Shown here: piece by piece, positions 9,540-17,760 of the stretch
How the letters are laid out: each line of letters begins with the position of its first letter
Numbering within the stretch: the stretch's first letter is position 1
Origin: Rhodobiaceae bacterium
GTDB lineage: Bacteria; Pseudomonadota; Alphaproteobacteria; Rhizobiales; Tepidamorphaceae
Length of the DNA stretch: 64,000 nucleotides
Reading direction: 5' to 3'
NCBI GenBank assembly: GCA_020637895.1
Contig: JACKJP010000002.1
Coordinates: 1,119,923 to 1,183,922, forward strand
Notes under the pieces: model-generated
Told to the model about the DNA's origin: nothing
What the model saw: the letters and a program-made list of their open reading frames with translations, nothing else
Database searches by the model: none
Position numbers and translations under genes: made by a program

Positions 9540-10411
9540 CACGCGGCCCCGACATTGGCTTCGATCGCGGGGTCGAAAACGCCCTCGTGCTCCAGCTCCC
9601 ACGGGCCGGTCATCAGGATGTGGCCATCCTCGCGCCATTCGATCAGAAGATCGCCGCCCGGCAATGTAACCCTCACCGTGCGGTCGGTCCGCTTGGTGCG
9701 CGCGGCCGACACGGCGGCGGCGCAGGCGGCCGAGCCACAAGCCCTTGTCAGCCCCGCGCCACGCTCCCAGACGCGCAGGATGATGTGGCCGCGATCAACG
9801 ACCTGCGCGAGGGAGATATTGGCGCGCTCGGGGAAGATCGGGTGGTTCTCCAGCATCGGCCCGAGCCGTGCCAGATCATATGCGCCCGCATCCTCAACCC
9901 AGAAGATCGCGTGCGGATTGCCGACATTGACGACCGAGGGCGAATGGAGGACCGGGTTATCGATCGGGCCGATCTGCAATTCGATCGCGCGGGTATCGGC
10001 GAATTCCTCTGACAGCGGGATTTCGTCCCAGCGGAACCTCGGCGTTCCCATATCGACCGTGATCTGACCATCGGCCGCGCGCCAGACAGGCAGGATGCCC
10101 GCCGAGGTGCGCAATGTCAGGCTGTCGCTTCCCGTTTCAGCAAACAGTCTTGCCGCGACGCAGCGGGTGCCGTTGCCGCAGGCGCCCGACAGCGAGCCGT
10201 CATTATTGAAGATCGTCATGTCGGCGTCGACGCCGTCCCGGGTCGGATCGCCGATCAGCATGAGCTGGTCGAAGGCCGTTTCGGGCCGTGCGGCGAGCGC
10301 GCGGGCGAGCGCCGCATCGACGCCGGGGGCGCCGGCGCGCGCGTCGACGACGAGGATCTCGTTGCCGGCCCCGTTCATCTTTGCATAGCGGATCGCGCGC
10401 GTCTGGCTCAT
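9539..10411 (-). CDS. dapF: Diaminopimelate epimerase DapF
   Basis: Converts LL- to meso-diaminopimelate for lysine and peptidoglycan synthesis. The 290-residue protein has both active-site cysteine regions, GACGNGTRC (residues 76-84) and GLTRACGSAAC near the C-terminus, and the usual N-terminus YAKMNGAGNEILVVDA. I prefer the ATG at 10411 (MSQTRAIRYAKM); a TTG at 10426 would add five residues. The stop is coupled to mtaB. Confidence 0.96.
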   Translation of the reverse strand: MSQTRAIRYAKMNGAGNEILVVDARAGAPGVDAALARALAARPETAFDQLMLIGDPTRDGVDADMTIFNNDGSLSGACGNGTRCVAARLFAETGSDSLTLRTSAGILPVWRAADGQITVDMGTPRFRWDEIPLSEEFADTRAIELQIGPIDNPVLHSPSVVNVGNPHAIFWVEDAGAYDLARLGPMLENHPIFPERANISLAQVVDRGHIILRVWERGAGLTRACGSAACAAAVSAARTKRTDRTVRVTLPGGDLLIEWREDGHILMTGPWELEHEGVFDPAIEANVGAA

Positions 10412-10712
10412 CGCTTCAAGCTTCAATCATCATCTCTTTACGCGGCCCTTATAGGCCCCGCGCCCCTTTCTTGCCAGTCGCTTGCGGCCACCGGCGAATT
10501 GACATTTGCGGCCGTTGCCGGTAGCTCAGCGGCCAAACCGGAAGAATGATGTCTTTCGATCCGCCGACCGGGACGCCATATGATCCCGGAGGTCAACGTC
10601 CGCCAGCGCTGTGCGCCCGCGGGCGCGAAAGGCATTTGGAGCTGGGTTGAGATGGTCGGAAGAATGGTGATTTTCAAGTCTGAGAAGCGCATGGGCGCAA
10701 AGGGTGAGGCTC
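10412..10712. other. Divergent dapF/ffh intergenic region
   Basis: About 300 bases between divergent genes. The best promoter-like pair on the plus strand is TTGACA (10499-10504), a 17-base spacer, then TAGCTC (10522-10527); the -35 is perfect and the -10 weak. A run resembling a tRNA D-arm (GGTAGCTCAGCGG at 10520-10532) has no matching T-arm. No ORF here shows family similarity. Confidence 0.5.
10499..10527 (+). promoter_or_regulatory. Candidate sigma-70-type promoter for ffh
   Basis: TTGACA and TAGCTC spaced by 17 bases, about 185 bases before the ffh start. The -35 is a perfect match and the -10 poor, so this is a tentative call. Confidence 0.35.
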
Positions 10713-12263
10713 ATGTTTGAGAGCCTGTCCTCACGCCTGTCCGGCATTCTCGACGGGCTGACCCGGCGCGGTGCGCTTTCGGAAGCCGATGTCGCCGCGG
10801 CGCTGCGCGAAGTGCGCCGGGCGCTGCTTGAGGCCGACGTCGCGCTCGATGTCGTGCGCGAGTTCACCGACAAGGTTCGCGAACGTGCGGTCGGCGCGGC
10901 GGTCGTCAAATCGGTCACGCCCGGCCAGATGGTCGTCAAGATCGTCAACGATGCGCTGGTGGAAACGCTGGGCGGGTCGGGCGAGGGTATCAGCCTCAAT
11001 GCCGCGCCGCCGGTGCCGATCATGATGGTCGGCCTTCAGGGCTCGGGCAAGACGACGACCAGCGCCAAGATCGCCAAGCGCTTGACGGAAAAGTCGAAGA
11101 AGAAGGTCCTGATGGCCTCGCTCGACACCCGCCGTCCGGCGGCTCAGGAGCAGCTGAAGATCCTCGGCGAGCAGGCGAGTGTCGCAACGCTGCCGATCGT
11201 TGCCGGACAGGATCCGGTGCAGATCGCCAAGCGCGCGATGGAGGCCGGGCGTCTCGGCGGCTATGACGTCGTCATCCTCGATACCGCCGGCCGCCTGCAT
11301 GTCGATGAAGGCCTGATGCGCGAGATGGCGGATATCAAGGCCGCCACCAACCCGCATGAAGTGCTGCTTGTCGCCGACGCCCTGACCGGTCAGGACGCGG
11401 TCAATCTGGCGCGATCCTTCGATGAGCGCGTTGGCGTGACGGGTATCGTGCTGACGCGAACCGACGGCGACGGGCGCGGCGGCGCGGCGCTTTCCATGCG
11501 CGCCGTCACCGGCAAGCCGATCAAGCTCGTAGGCACGAGCGAAAAGCTCGACGGGCTTGAGGATTTCCATCCCGAGCGTGTCGCCTCGCGCATTCTCGGC
11601 ATGGGCGACGTCGTGAGCCTCGTGGAACGCGCGGCGGAAACGATCGACAAGGAAAAGGCCGAGGCGATCGCCGAGCGCATGCGCAAGGGCCAGTTCGATC
11701 TCAACGACCTTGCCGAGCAGCTGCGGCAGATGGAACGGATGGGCGGCATGAGCGGCGTGCTCGGCATGCTGCCCGGCATCGGCAAGATGAAAAAGCAGCT
11801 CGATGCGGCCAATATCGACAAGACCGTCTTCCAGCGGCAGCTGGCGATCATCTCCTCGATGACGCCGACTGAACGGCGCAAGCCGGATGTGCTCAAGGCC
11901 AGCCGCAAGAAACGCGTTGCCGCCGGTTCGGGCACGAAGGTCGAAGAGATCAACCGGCTTTTGAAGATGCATCGCCAGATGGCCGACATGATGAAGGCGA
12001 TGGGCGGCAAGAAGGGCGCCGGCCTGATGGGCAAGATGATGGGCGCGCTCGGCGCCGGGCCGGGTTTCGGTCCAGGCGGTGGAATGCCAGGCGGCATGCC
12101 CGACATCGACCCGAAGGTTCTCGAACAGATGCAGAAATCGGGACAGTTGCCGAAAGGCCTGCCCCCCGGCCTCGCGCAGGGGCTTCCCAAAGGACTTCCC
12201 GGCCTTGGCGGCGGTGGGCTTCCCGGCCTGCCCGGACTGCCCAAGGGACCGGGCAAGAAATGA
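10713..12263 (+). CDS. ffh: Signal recognition particle protein Ffh
   Basis: SRP GTPase that binds 4.5S RNA and signal peptides. The 516-residue product has an N domain, a G domain with GLQGSGKT at residues 107-114 and LDTAGRLHVDEG, and LTRTDGDGRGGAALS. The methionine-rich M domain (GMLPGIGKMKKQL, LLKMHRQMADMMKAMGG) is followed by a Gly/Pro/Leu-rich low-complexity tail of roughly 80 residues. The start MFESLSSRLSGIL is the usual one and follows AGGGTGAGG; a start at 10704 would add three residues. Confidence 0.97.
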   Translation: MFESLSSRLSGILDGLTRRGALSEADVAAALREVRRALLEADVALDVVREFTDKVRERAVGAAVVKSVTPGQMVVKIVNDALVETLGGSGEGISLNAAPPVPIMMVGLQGSGKTTTSAKIAKRLTEKSKKKVLMASLDTRRPAAQEQLKILGEQASVATLPIVAGQDPVQIAKRAMEAGRLGGYDVVILDTAGRLHVDEGLMREMADIKAATNPHEVLLVADALTGQDAVNLARSFDERVGVTGIVLTRTDGDGRGGAALSMRAVTGKPIKLVGTSEKLDGLEDFHPERVASRILGMGDVVSLVERAAETIDKEKAEAIAERMRKGQFDLNDLAEQLRQMERMGGMSGVLGMLPGIGKMKKQLDAANIDKTVFQRQLAIISSMTPTERRKPDVLKASRKKRVAAGSGTKVEEINRLLKMHRQMADMMKAMGGKKGAGLMGKMMGALGAGPGFGPGGGMPGGMPDIDPKVLEQMQKSGQLPKGLPPGLAQGLPKGLPGLGGGGLPGLPGLPKGPGKK

Positions 12264-12327
12264 GATCAATCCGGCGCGAGAAGCGCCTCCGTTCTGAAAA
12301 CGTCATGACAAGGAAAGACTGAAAACC

Positions 12328-12780
12328 ATGGCTCTTAAAATGCGTCTCGCCCGCGGCGGCGCCAAGAAACGTCCGCATTATTCCATCGTGATCGCCGATG
12401 CCCGTTCGCCGCGCGACGGCCGCTTCATCGAGAAGATCGGCACCTTCAACCCGATGCTGCCGAAGGATGGCGAGCGCGTGAAGCTCGATGTCGAACGCGC
12501 CAAGCATTGGCTGGCAAACGGCGTGCAGCCGACCGACCGCGTCCTGCGCTTCCTCGACGAAGCCGGCCTTCTGAAGCGTGACGCCCGCAACAATCCGCAG
12601 AAGGCGCTGCCGGGCAAGAAGGCGCAGGAGCGCATCGACGCCCGCAAGCAGGCCGAGGAAGATGCCAAGGCCAAGGCCGCGGAAGCTGCCGCCGCGCCGG
12701 CTGAAGAGGCCCCCGCCGCCGAGGCTCCTGCAGAGGAAGCCCCTGCAGAAGAAGCTGCCAAGGAAGAGACGGCCGGCTAA
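12328..12780 (+). CDS. rpsP: 30S ribosomal protein S16 with Ala/Glu-rich tail
   Basis: S16 binds 16S rRNA early in 30S assembly. The conserved domain (MALKMRLARGGAKKRPHYSI, IEKIGTFNPM) fills about residues 1-85. The remaining 65 residues are charged and alanine-rich, ending in repeats of an A-P-A-E-E type unit. Such tails are common in Rhizobiales S16 and are not needed for the fold. The gene opens the rpsP-rimM-trmD-rplS operon. Confidence 0.97.
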   Translation: MALKMRLARGGAKKRPHYSIVIADARSPRDGRFIEKIGTFNPMLPKDGERVKLDVERAKHWLANGVQPTDRVLRFLDEAGLLKRDARNNPQKALPGKKAQERIDARKQAEEDAKAKAAEAAAAPAEEAPAAEAPAEEAPAEEAAKEETAG

Positions 12781-12801
12781 GTTCCGGTTCGTCGACGCCA
12801 G

Positions 12802-13356
12802 ATGAAGGAAGAGGCGCGCCCTCTCGTCCATGTCGCCACCATAGGCCAGGCCCATGGCGTACGCGGCGCGGTGACGGTGCGCAGCTTCCTTGAAGATCCT
12901 GCGGATCTGCAGCGTTACAATCCGCTAAAGGGCGAGGACGGACGAAAGTTCGTCCTCAAGCTGCTTTCGCAGCGAAAACCGGGCGTATTCGTCGCCGAGG
13001 TCGCGGGGATTGGCGATCGCGATCAGGCGGAGGCGTTGAGAAACACGCGCCTGTTCATTTCACGCGACGCGCTGCCGGCGCCCCAGGACGACGAATACTA
13101 TCACGCAGACCTCGTCGGACTTGAGGCCCGTGACCGTGACGGCGCGCGGTTCGGCAAGGTGGTCGCCGTCCAGGATTTCGGTGCCGGCGATCTGCTCGAA
13201 ATCGAGCTGGCGAGCCGGCGGACGGTTTTCGTTCCTTTCACCAGGGCCATCGTGCCCGAGGTGGATCTCGGTCGCGGCCATCTCGTCATCGATCCCCCGC
13301 CGGGCCTGCTGGACGAGGGCGGGCCAGAGGAGCGCCCTGGCGATGTGGAAGGCTGA
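12802..13356 (+). CDS. rimM: 16S rRNA processing protein RimM
   Basis: Ribosome maturation factor acting on the 30S head region and binding S19. The 184-residue protein shows the RimM N-domain start VATIGQAHGVRGAVTVRSF and the PRC-barrel segment YYHADLVGLEARD with a typical end (VDLGRGHLVIDPPPGLL). It begins 21 bases after rpsP. Its last 14 bases overlap the start of trmD. Confidence 0.95.
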   Translation: MKEEARPLVHVATIGQAHGVRGAVTVRSFLEDPADLQRYNPLKGEDGRKFVLKLLSQRKPGVFVAEVAGIGDRDQAEALRNTRLFISRDALPAPQDDEYYHADLVGLEARDRDGARFGKVVAVQDFGAGDLLEIELASRRTVFVPFTRAIVPEVDLGRGHLVIDPPPGLLDEGGPEERPGDVEG

Positions 13357-14059
13357 TGTCCTGACGCTTTTCCCGGAACTGTTTCCGGGACCGCTCGGCG
13401 CATCCATCCTCGGGCGCGGGATCGAACAGGGCCTCTGGTCGGTTCGTGCAACCGACATTCGCAGCTTTGCAACCGACCGGCACCGCAGTGTGGACGATAC
13501 GCCCTCCGGCGGCGGCGCCGGTATGGTCATGCGGGCCGATGTCCTTGCCGCAGCGATTGATGCCATCTCCGCGGAAGACGACGGCAGGCCGCGTCTTCTG
13601 ATGTCGCCGCGCGGCGCGCCCTTCAACCAGCAGACCGCGCGCAGCCTGAGCGAAGGTCCGGGATGCGTGATCGTTTGCGGACGCTTTGAAGGTGTCGACG
13701 AGCGGGTGATCGAGGCGCGGGGTCTGAAAGAAATATCGCTCGGCGATTTTATCCTTGCCGGCGGGGAAGTCGCGGCCATGGCGATGATAGAAGCCACGGT
13801 GAGGCTGCTGCCGGGCGTATTGGGGGCAGCGGAATCGGCAGCGGATGAAAGTTTCGAGGCGGGAATCCTTGAATATCCGCACTATACGCGGCCGGCTGTT
13901 TTCGAGGGCCGGACGATCCCGGAGGTGCTTACCAGCGGCGATCACGGTGCGGTGCGGCGGTGGCGCGAGGAGCAGGCGCTGGCTCTGACCCGAAACAGGC
14001 GACCCGATCTTCTTGAAAACCGGGCAAAAAAGAACGGCCCCCCTATCGACAAGCGGTGA
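13343..14059 (+). CDS. trmD: tRNA (guanine-N1)-methyltransferase TrmD
   Basis: SAM-dependent enzyme making m1G37 in tRNA. The 238-residue product has the SPOUT knot motifs DDTPSGGGAGMVMR, LLMSPRGAPFNQ, IVCGRFEGVDERV, EISLGDFILAGGEVAAM and the linker LEYPHYTRPAVFEG. I start at MWKADVLTLFPELF; this start lies inside rimM, giving a 14-base overlap. The longer ORF from 13121 is the rimM shadow frame. Confidence 0.96.
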   Translation: MWKADVLTLFPELFPGPLGASILGRGIEQGLWSVRATDIRSFATDRHRSVDDTPSGGGAGMVMRADVLAAAIDAISAEDDGRPRLLMSPRGAPFNQQTARSLSEGPGCVIVCGRFEGVDERVIEARGLKEISLGDFILAGGEVAAMAMIEATVRLLPGVLGAAESAADESFEAGILEYPHYTRPAVFEGRTIPEVLTSGDHGAVRRWREEQALALTRNRRPDLLENRAKKNGPPIDKR

Positions 14060-14168
14060 CTTTTATTCTAGAGAACGCGCGACTTCGAGACATGTCCGCG
14101 CCGGCCATGGCCTTTGCAGAAGAGCAAGCGGCCGCTTTTGGCGATTGACGAGACTTATGGTGACGACG

Positions 14169-14882
14169 ATGAACATCATTCAGGAAATCGAACAGGCGCA
14201 CGCCGCAGAACTGGCTGAAAAGCGCGCCATCCCCGAATTCCGCCCCGGCGATACGCTGCGCGTCAACGTGCGCGTGACGGAAGGCGAGCGCACCCGCGTT
14301 CAGGCCTATGAGGGCGTTTGCATTGCGCGCAACGGCGCCGGGCTCCAGGAGAGCTTCACCGTTCGCAAGATCTCCTATGGCGAAGGCGTGGAGCGTGTCT
14401 TCCCGGTCTATTCGCCGGTACTGGAGTCGATCGACGTTGTGCGCCGCGGCCGCGTTCGCCGTGCCAAGCTCTATTATCTGCGCGATCGCCGCGGCAAATC
14501 GGCCCGTATCGCCGAGCGCGTGACGAAACGTGACGTGGCTGCGCCGGAAAAGGGCGAAGCCAAGCCGGTGAAGCTGTTCGACAAGCCGAAGGGCCCTGCC
14601 GACGACCTCACGAAGATCAATGGCGTTGGCGAGGTTCTGGTCGAGAAGCTCAACGCGCTGGGTATCACCCAGTTCGAGCAGATCGCCAACTTCTCCGATC
14701 AGGACATCGTGCGTGTCGATGAGGTCCTCGACTTCAAGGGCCGGATCGAGCGCGAGGACTGGATCGGTCAGGCGAAGACGCTTCTTGCCGAATCGACCGC
14801 CGACGAAGCCGTTCAGGCCGCAGCCGAGGAAGAAGGCCTTGCGGCGGAAACGGCTCCGGCCGAAGGCGAAGACAAGGCCTGA
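14169..14882 (+). CDS. rplS: 50S ribosomal protein L19 with C-terminal helix-hairpin-helix-like domain
   Basis: L19 sits at the 30S-50S interface. Residues 1-120 are the canonical L19 domain (FRPGDTLRVNVRVTEGERTR, VFPVYSPVLESIDVVRRG, AKLYYLRDRRGKSARI). After a linker, residues 145-206 form a helix-hairpin-helix-like module (DDLTKINGVGEVLVEKLNAL, GITQFEQIANFSDQDIVRVD) and an acidic tail ends the 237-residue protein. From memory, the same module is found at the end of L21 in Rhizobiales, so its presence on L19 is unusual. I choose MNIIQEIEQ at 14169; ATG 14157 would add four residues. Confidence 0.93.
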   Translation: MNIIQEIEQAHAAELAEKRAIPEFRPGDTLRVNVRVTEGERTRVQAYEGVCIARNGAGLQESFTVRKISYGEGVERVFPVYSPVLESIDVVRRGRVRRAKLYYLRDRRGKSARIAERVTKRDVAAPEKGEAKPVKLFDKPKGPADDLTKINGVGEVLVEKLNALGITQFEQIANFSDQDIVRVDEVLDFKGRIEREDWIGQAKTLLAESTADEAVQAAAEEEGLAAETAPAEGEDKA

Positions 14883-14931
14883 CACCCGCCAGGCGACTAC
14901 CGGAGCGCCGCTCCGGACTTTTGAAAGACGA

Positions 14932-14961
14932 ACGCGGGGTCCGAAAGGCCCCCGCGTTTTT
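14932..14961 (+). terminator. Rho-independent terminator after rplS
   Basis: A GC-rich stem (CGCGGGG pairing with CCCCGCG around a loop at TCCGAAAGGC) is followed directly by a T-run. It ends the rpsP-rplS operon and separates it from leuC. Confidence 0.85.
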
Positions 14962-15064
14962 GTTTTCGTAATGCCCGGAAGAACGGGCTCCCAAGCAACA
15001 ATGCTTGACCGGTGCGGATGGGATACCCCATATCCCCACCGCGGAATTTGATGAGGAAGGTTCA

Positions 15065-16471
15065 ATGGCGCGTACGCTTTACGACAAGATCTGGGACGAT
15101 CATCTGGTGGAACAGGCCGAGGACGGCACGTCGGTCCTCTATATTGATCGCCATCTCGTCCACGAGGTGACGAGCCCGCAGGCCTTCGAGGGTCTGCGCA
15201 TGAGCGGGCGTCAGGTGCGCCAGCCGCAAAAGACGCTCGCCGTCGTCGATCACAACGTACCGACCACCGACCGTTCCAAGGGCATCGATGACCCGGAAAG
15301 CCGCCTGCAGGTGCAGACGCTCGCCGACAACGCCGCCGAATTCGGCATCGACTACTTCAACGAGCGCGACAAGCGTCAGGGCATCGTTCACATCATCGGT
15401 CCCGAGCAGGGCTTCACCCTGCCCGGCACGACGATCGTCTGTGGCGACAGCCATACGTCCACGCATGGCGCTTTCGGCGCGCTGGCGCACGGTATCGGCA
15501 CCTCGGAAGTCGAGCATGTGCTGGCGACGCAGACGCTGATCCAGAAGAAGGCCAAGAACATGCGCGTCAGCGTCAACGGGCAACTGCCCGAGGGTGTCAC
15601 CGCCAAGGATATCATCCTTGCCATCATCGGCGAGATCGGCACCGCGGGCGGCACCGGCCATGTGCTTGAATATGCCGGCGACGCGATCCGTTCGCTGTCG
15701 ATGGAAGGCCGCATGACGGTCTGCAACATGTCGATCGAGGGCGGCGCCCGCGCCGGTCTCATCCAGCCGGACGAGAAGACCTACGAATATCTCAAGGGCC
15801 GCCCGCGCGCGCCGAAGGGTGCGGAATGGGACGCGGCGGTCAAATATTGGGACACGCTGTTTTCGGAAGACGGCGCGCATTTCGATTCAGAGATCAAGCT
15901 CGATGCCTCCAACCTGCCGCCGATCGTTACCTGGGGCACCAGCCCGGAGAACGTCGCGACGATCACCGGCCGCGTGCCGACGGTCGACGACGGGGAAACG
16001 GATGCCAAGCGCGCCTCGATCAAGCGCGCGCTTGCCTATATGGGCCTGAACGGCGGCGAGAAGATCTCCGATATCGCGCTCGACCGGGTGTTCATCGGCT
16101 CATGCACGAATGGCCGCATCGAAGACCTGCGCGCGGCCGCGGCGATCGTGCGGGGGCACCATGTCTCCGACCGCATCAATGCGATGGTCGTGCCCGGTTC
16201 CGGCCTCGTGAAGGAACAGGCCGAGGCTGAGGGTCTGGACAAGATTTTCCTCGAAGCCGGCTTTGAATGGCGCGAGCCGGGCTGCTCGATGTGCCTTGCG
16301 ATGAACGCCGACAAGCTGGCGCCGGAAGAGCGTTGTGCCTCGACCTCGAACCGCAACTTCGAAGGGCGCCAGGGGTTCAAGGGTCGCACCCACCTCGTAT
16401 CGCCCGCGATGGCGGCAGCTGCCGCAATCGCCGGACGTTTCGTCGATGTGCGGGAGTGGCAGCGTCACTGA
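15065..16471 (+). CDS. leuC: 3-isopropylmalate dehydratase large subunit LeuC
   Basis: Aconitase-family [4Fe-4S] subunit of isopropylmalate isomerase in leucine synthesis. The 468-residue product starts MARTLYDKIWDDHLV after GAGGAAGG. It has the GDSHTSTHGAFGALAHGIGT motif, and the cluster ligands in FIGSCTNGRIEDL and GCSMCLAMN. An in-frame ATG at 15005 lies in the terminator-flanking region and is not used. A strong bidirectional terminator follows. leuD is encoded 0.5 kb away on the other strand rather than in an operon with leuC. Confidence 0.97.
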   Translation: MARTLYDKIWDDHLVEQAEDGTSVLYIDRHLVHEVTSPQAFEGLRMSGRQVRQPQKTLAVVDHNVPTTDRSKGIDDPESRLQVQTLADNAAEFGIDYFNERDKRQGIVHIIGPEQGFTLPGTTIVCGDSHTSTHGAFGALAHGIGTSEVEHVLATQTLIQKKAKNMRVSVNGQLPEGVTAKDIILAIIGEIGTAGGTGHVLEYAGDAIRSLSMEGRMTVCNMSIEGGARAGLIQPDEKTYEYLKGRPRAPKGAEWDAAVKYWDTLFSEDGAHFDSEIKLDASNLPPIVTWGTSPENVATITGRVPTVDDGETDAKRASIKRALAYMGLNGGEKISDIALDRVFIGSCTNGRIEDLRAAAAIVRGHHVSDRINAMVVPGSGLVKEQAEAEGLDKIFLEAGFEWREPGCSMCLAMNADKLAPEERCASTSNRNFEGRQGFKGRTHLVSPAMAAAAAIAGRFVDVREWQRH

Positions 16472-16493
16472 CGTTGCAAAATCCGGAAAATGC

Positions 16494-16523
16494 AAAAAAG
16501 GCCACCCATCAGGTGGCCTTTTT
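16494..16523. terminator. Bidirectional terminator between leuC and a small exported protein gene
   Basis: A perfect stem AAGGCCACC / GGTGGCCTT with a CATCA loop is flanked by an A-run on the left and a T-run on the right. It can end leuC on the plus strand and the convergent small gene on the minus strand. Confidence 0.9.
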
Positions 16524-16542
16524 CTTGTCGGCAGGCACTCCA

Positions 16543-16860
16543 TCAGCGCCAGTGGTGACGCTGATGACGTCCGTGATGACGCGGATCGCACTGAACGCCC
16601 ACTTTCACGCGCTGCCAGGTCCAGCCATAGCGGGTCCACACGCGCTTGGTCTTGTAGACCGACCGGCAGTCGCGATAGCGGTAGCCGTAATAACCGTGAT
16701 GACGCGAACCGGATGAGCCGAACTGAACGCTGTAACCGGGGCCTGAAAGCGTGACCGAACCGCGCGTTCCCGCCTCGGCTGGTGCAGTGAATGCAAGGGC
16801 GGCGAGGCCCGCTGCGGCGATGCTCATGACGGCCTTGCGGCCAATCGTCTTGCTGGTCAT
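16543..16860 (-). CDS. Small exported protein, basic and Tyr/Arg/His-rich, function unknown
   Basis: A 105-residue protein with a clear signal peptide (MTSKTIGRKAVMSIAAAGLA, then ALAFTAPAEA) predicted to be cut near residue 30. The mature part is small, basic and aromatic (SRHHGYYGYRYRDCRSVYK, RYGWTWQRVKVGVQCDP), with two cysteines that could pair, and a His/Arg tail ending HHGRHQRHHWR. Similar short exported proteins occur in Rhizobiales without assigned function. A GGAG ribosome site precedes the start. Confidence 0.75.
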   Translation of the reverse strand: MTSKTIGRKAVMSIAAAGLAALAFTAPAEAGTRGSVTLSGPGYSVQFGSSGSRHHGYYGYRYRDCRSVYKTKRVWTRYGWTWQRVKVGVQCDPRHHGRHQRHHWR

Positions 16861-16910
16861 GTCCTGTACTCCTTCTCAAGCGTTGTGGAGGAGTATGGAC
16901 GGGGCGCGCT

Positions 16911-16945
16911 GAACCGCGCCTGAGCCTTCCGTTCAGGCGCGGTTC
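16911..16945. repeat. Perfect 13-bp inverted repeat downstream of leuD
   Basis: GAACCGCGCCTGA (16911-16923) pairs perfectly with TCAGGCGCGGTTC (16933-16945) around a 9-base loop. It lies between leuD and the small exported protein gene, both on the minus strand. There is no T-run on either side, so it is a terminator-like or RNA-stabilising hairpin rather than a classic Rho-independent terminator. Confidence 0.75.
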
Positions 16946-16975
16946 ATGTCGATGAACAGGCTGAAGAGAGGTCGA

Positions 16976-17581
16976 TCAGCTCCAGGGGCGGCTTTCGGCG
17001 AGCTTCGCCTCGAAGCCTTCGATGGTGCCGATCTTTTCCATTGTCAGGCCGATATCGTCGAGGCCGTTGAGCAGGCAATGCTTGCGGAAAGGATCGATGT
17101 CGAAAGAGATGCTGCCGCCGTCAGGACCCTTGATGGTCTGGCTGGCCAGATCGACGGTGAGGGTCGCGTTCGAGCCGCGTTCCGCATCGTCCATCAGCTT
17201 GTCCAGCTCTTCCTGCGACACGCGGATCGGCAGAATGCCGTTCTGGAAGCAGTTATTGTAGAAAATGTCGGCGAAGCTCGTCGAGATGACGCAGCGGATG
17301 CCGAAATCCAGCAGCGCCCACGGCGCGTGCTCGCGGCTCGATCCGCAGCCGAAATTATCGCCGGCAACGAGGATCTGCGCCTTGCGGTAAGCGGGCTGAT
17401 TGAGCACGAAATCCTTGTTCTCGCTGCCGTCCTCGTTGAAGCGCATTTCGAAAAACAGGCTCTTGCCAAGACCGGTGCGCTGAATCGTCTTGAGGAACTG
17501 CTTGGGGATGATCATGTCGGTGTCGATATTGGTGATCGGCATGGGCGCCGCGACCCCGGTCAGTGTGGTGAACTTCTCCAT
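16976..17581 (-). CDS. leuD: 3-isopropylmalate dehydratase small subunit LeuD
   Basis: Swivelling-domain partner of LeuC. The 201-residue product starts MEKFTTLTGVAAPMPITNID after GAGGG. It contains the family signature GDNFGCGSSREHAPWALLDF, the IRCVISTSFADIFYNNCFQN segment and the NGILPIRVS active-site lid region. It is divergent from panC. Length and motifs are normal. Confidence 0.96.
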   Translation of the reverse strand: MEKFTTLTGVAAPMPITNIDTDMIIPKQFLKTIQRTGLGKSLFFEMRFNEDGSENKDFVLNQPAYRKAQILVAGDNFGCGSSREHAPWALLDFGIRCVISTSFADIFYNNCFQNGILPIRVSQEELDKLMDDAERGSNATLTVDLASQTIKGPDGGSISFDIDPFRKHCLLNGLDDIGLTMEKIGTIEGFEAKLAESRPWS

Positions 17582-17760
17582 TGCAACCCTCTATTCCATC
17601 TTGTCGGCGGGCTCCAGCAGCCTGCCGGTCGAACGATGGGGCTCTAATAGTCGATCATAGGCGCCAGGTCTATAACGAGACGCGCTTTGGCAATTCCCTT
17701 GTGCAATGCAACCTGATAGGCGTTGCCCGCCTTTTTTCGAACCGCAGACCCGGGAATGCC

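Noticed and set aside
10516..10590. tRNA-like D-arm (GGTAGCTCAGCGG) upstream of ffh
   Set aside because: No T-arm GGTTCGA-type sequence, acceptor pairing or anticodon stem follows at the right distance.
12378..12761. 127-residue Ala/Ser-rich minus-strand ORF opposite rpsP
   Set aside because: Shadow of the Ala/Glu-rich S16 tail.
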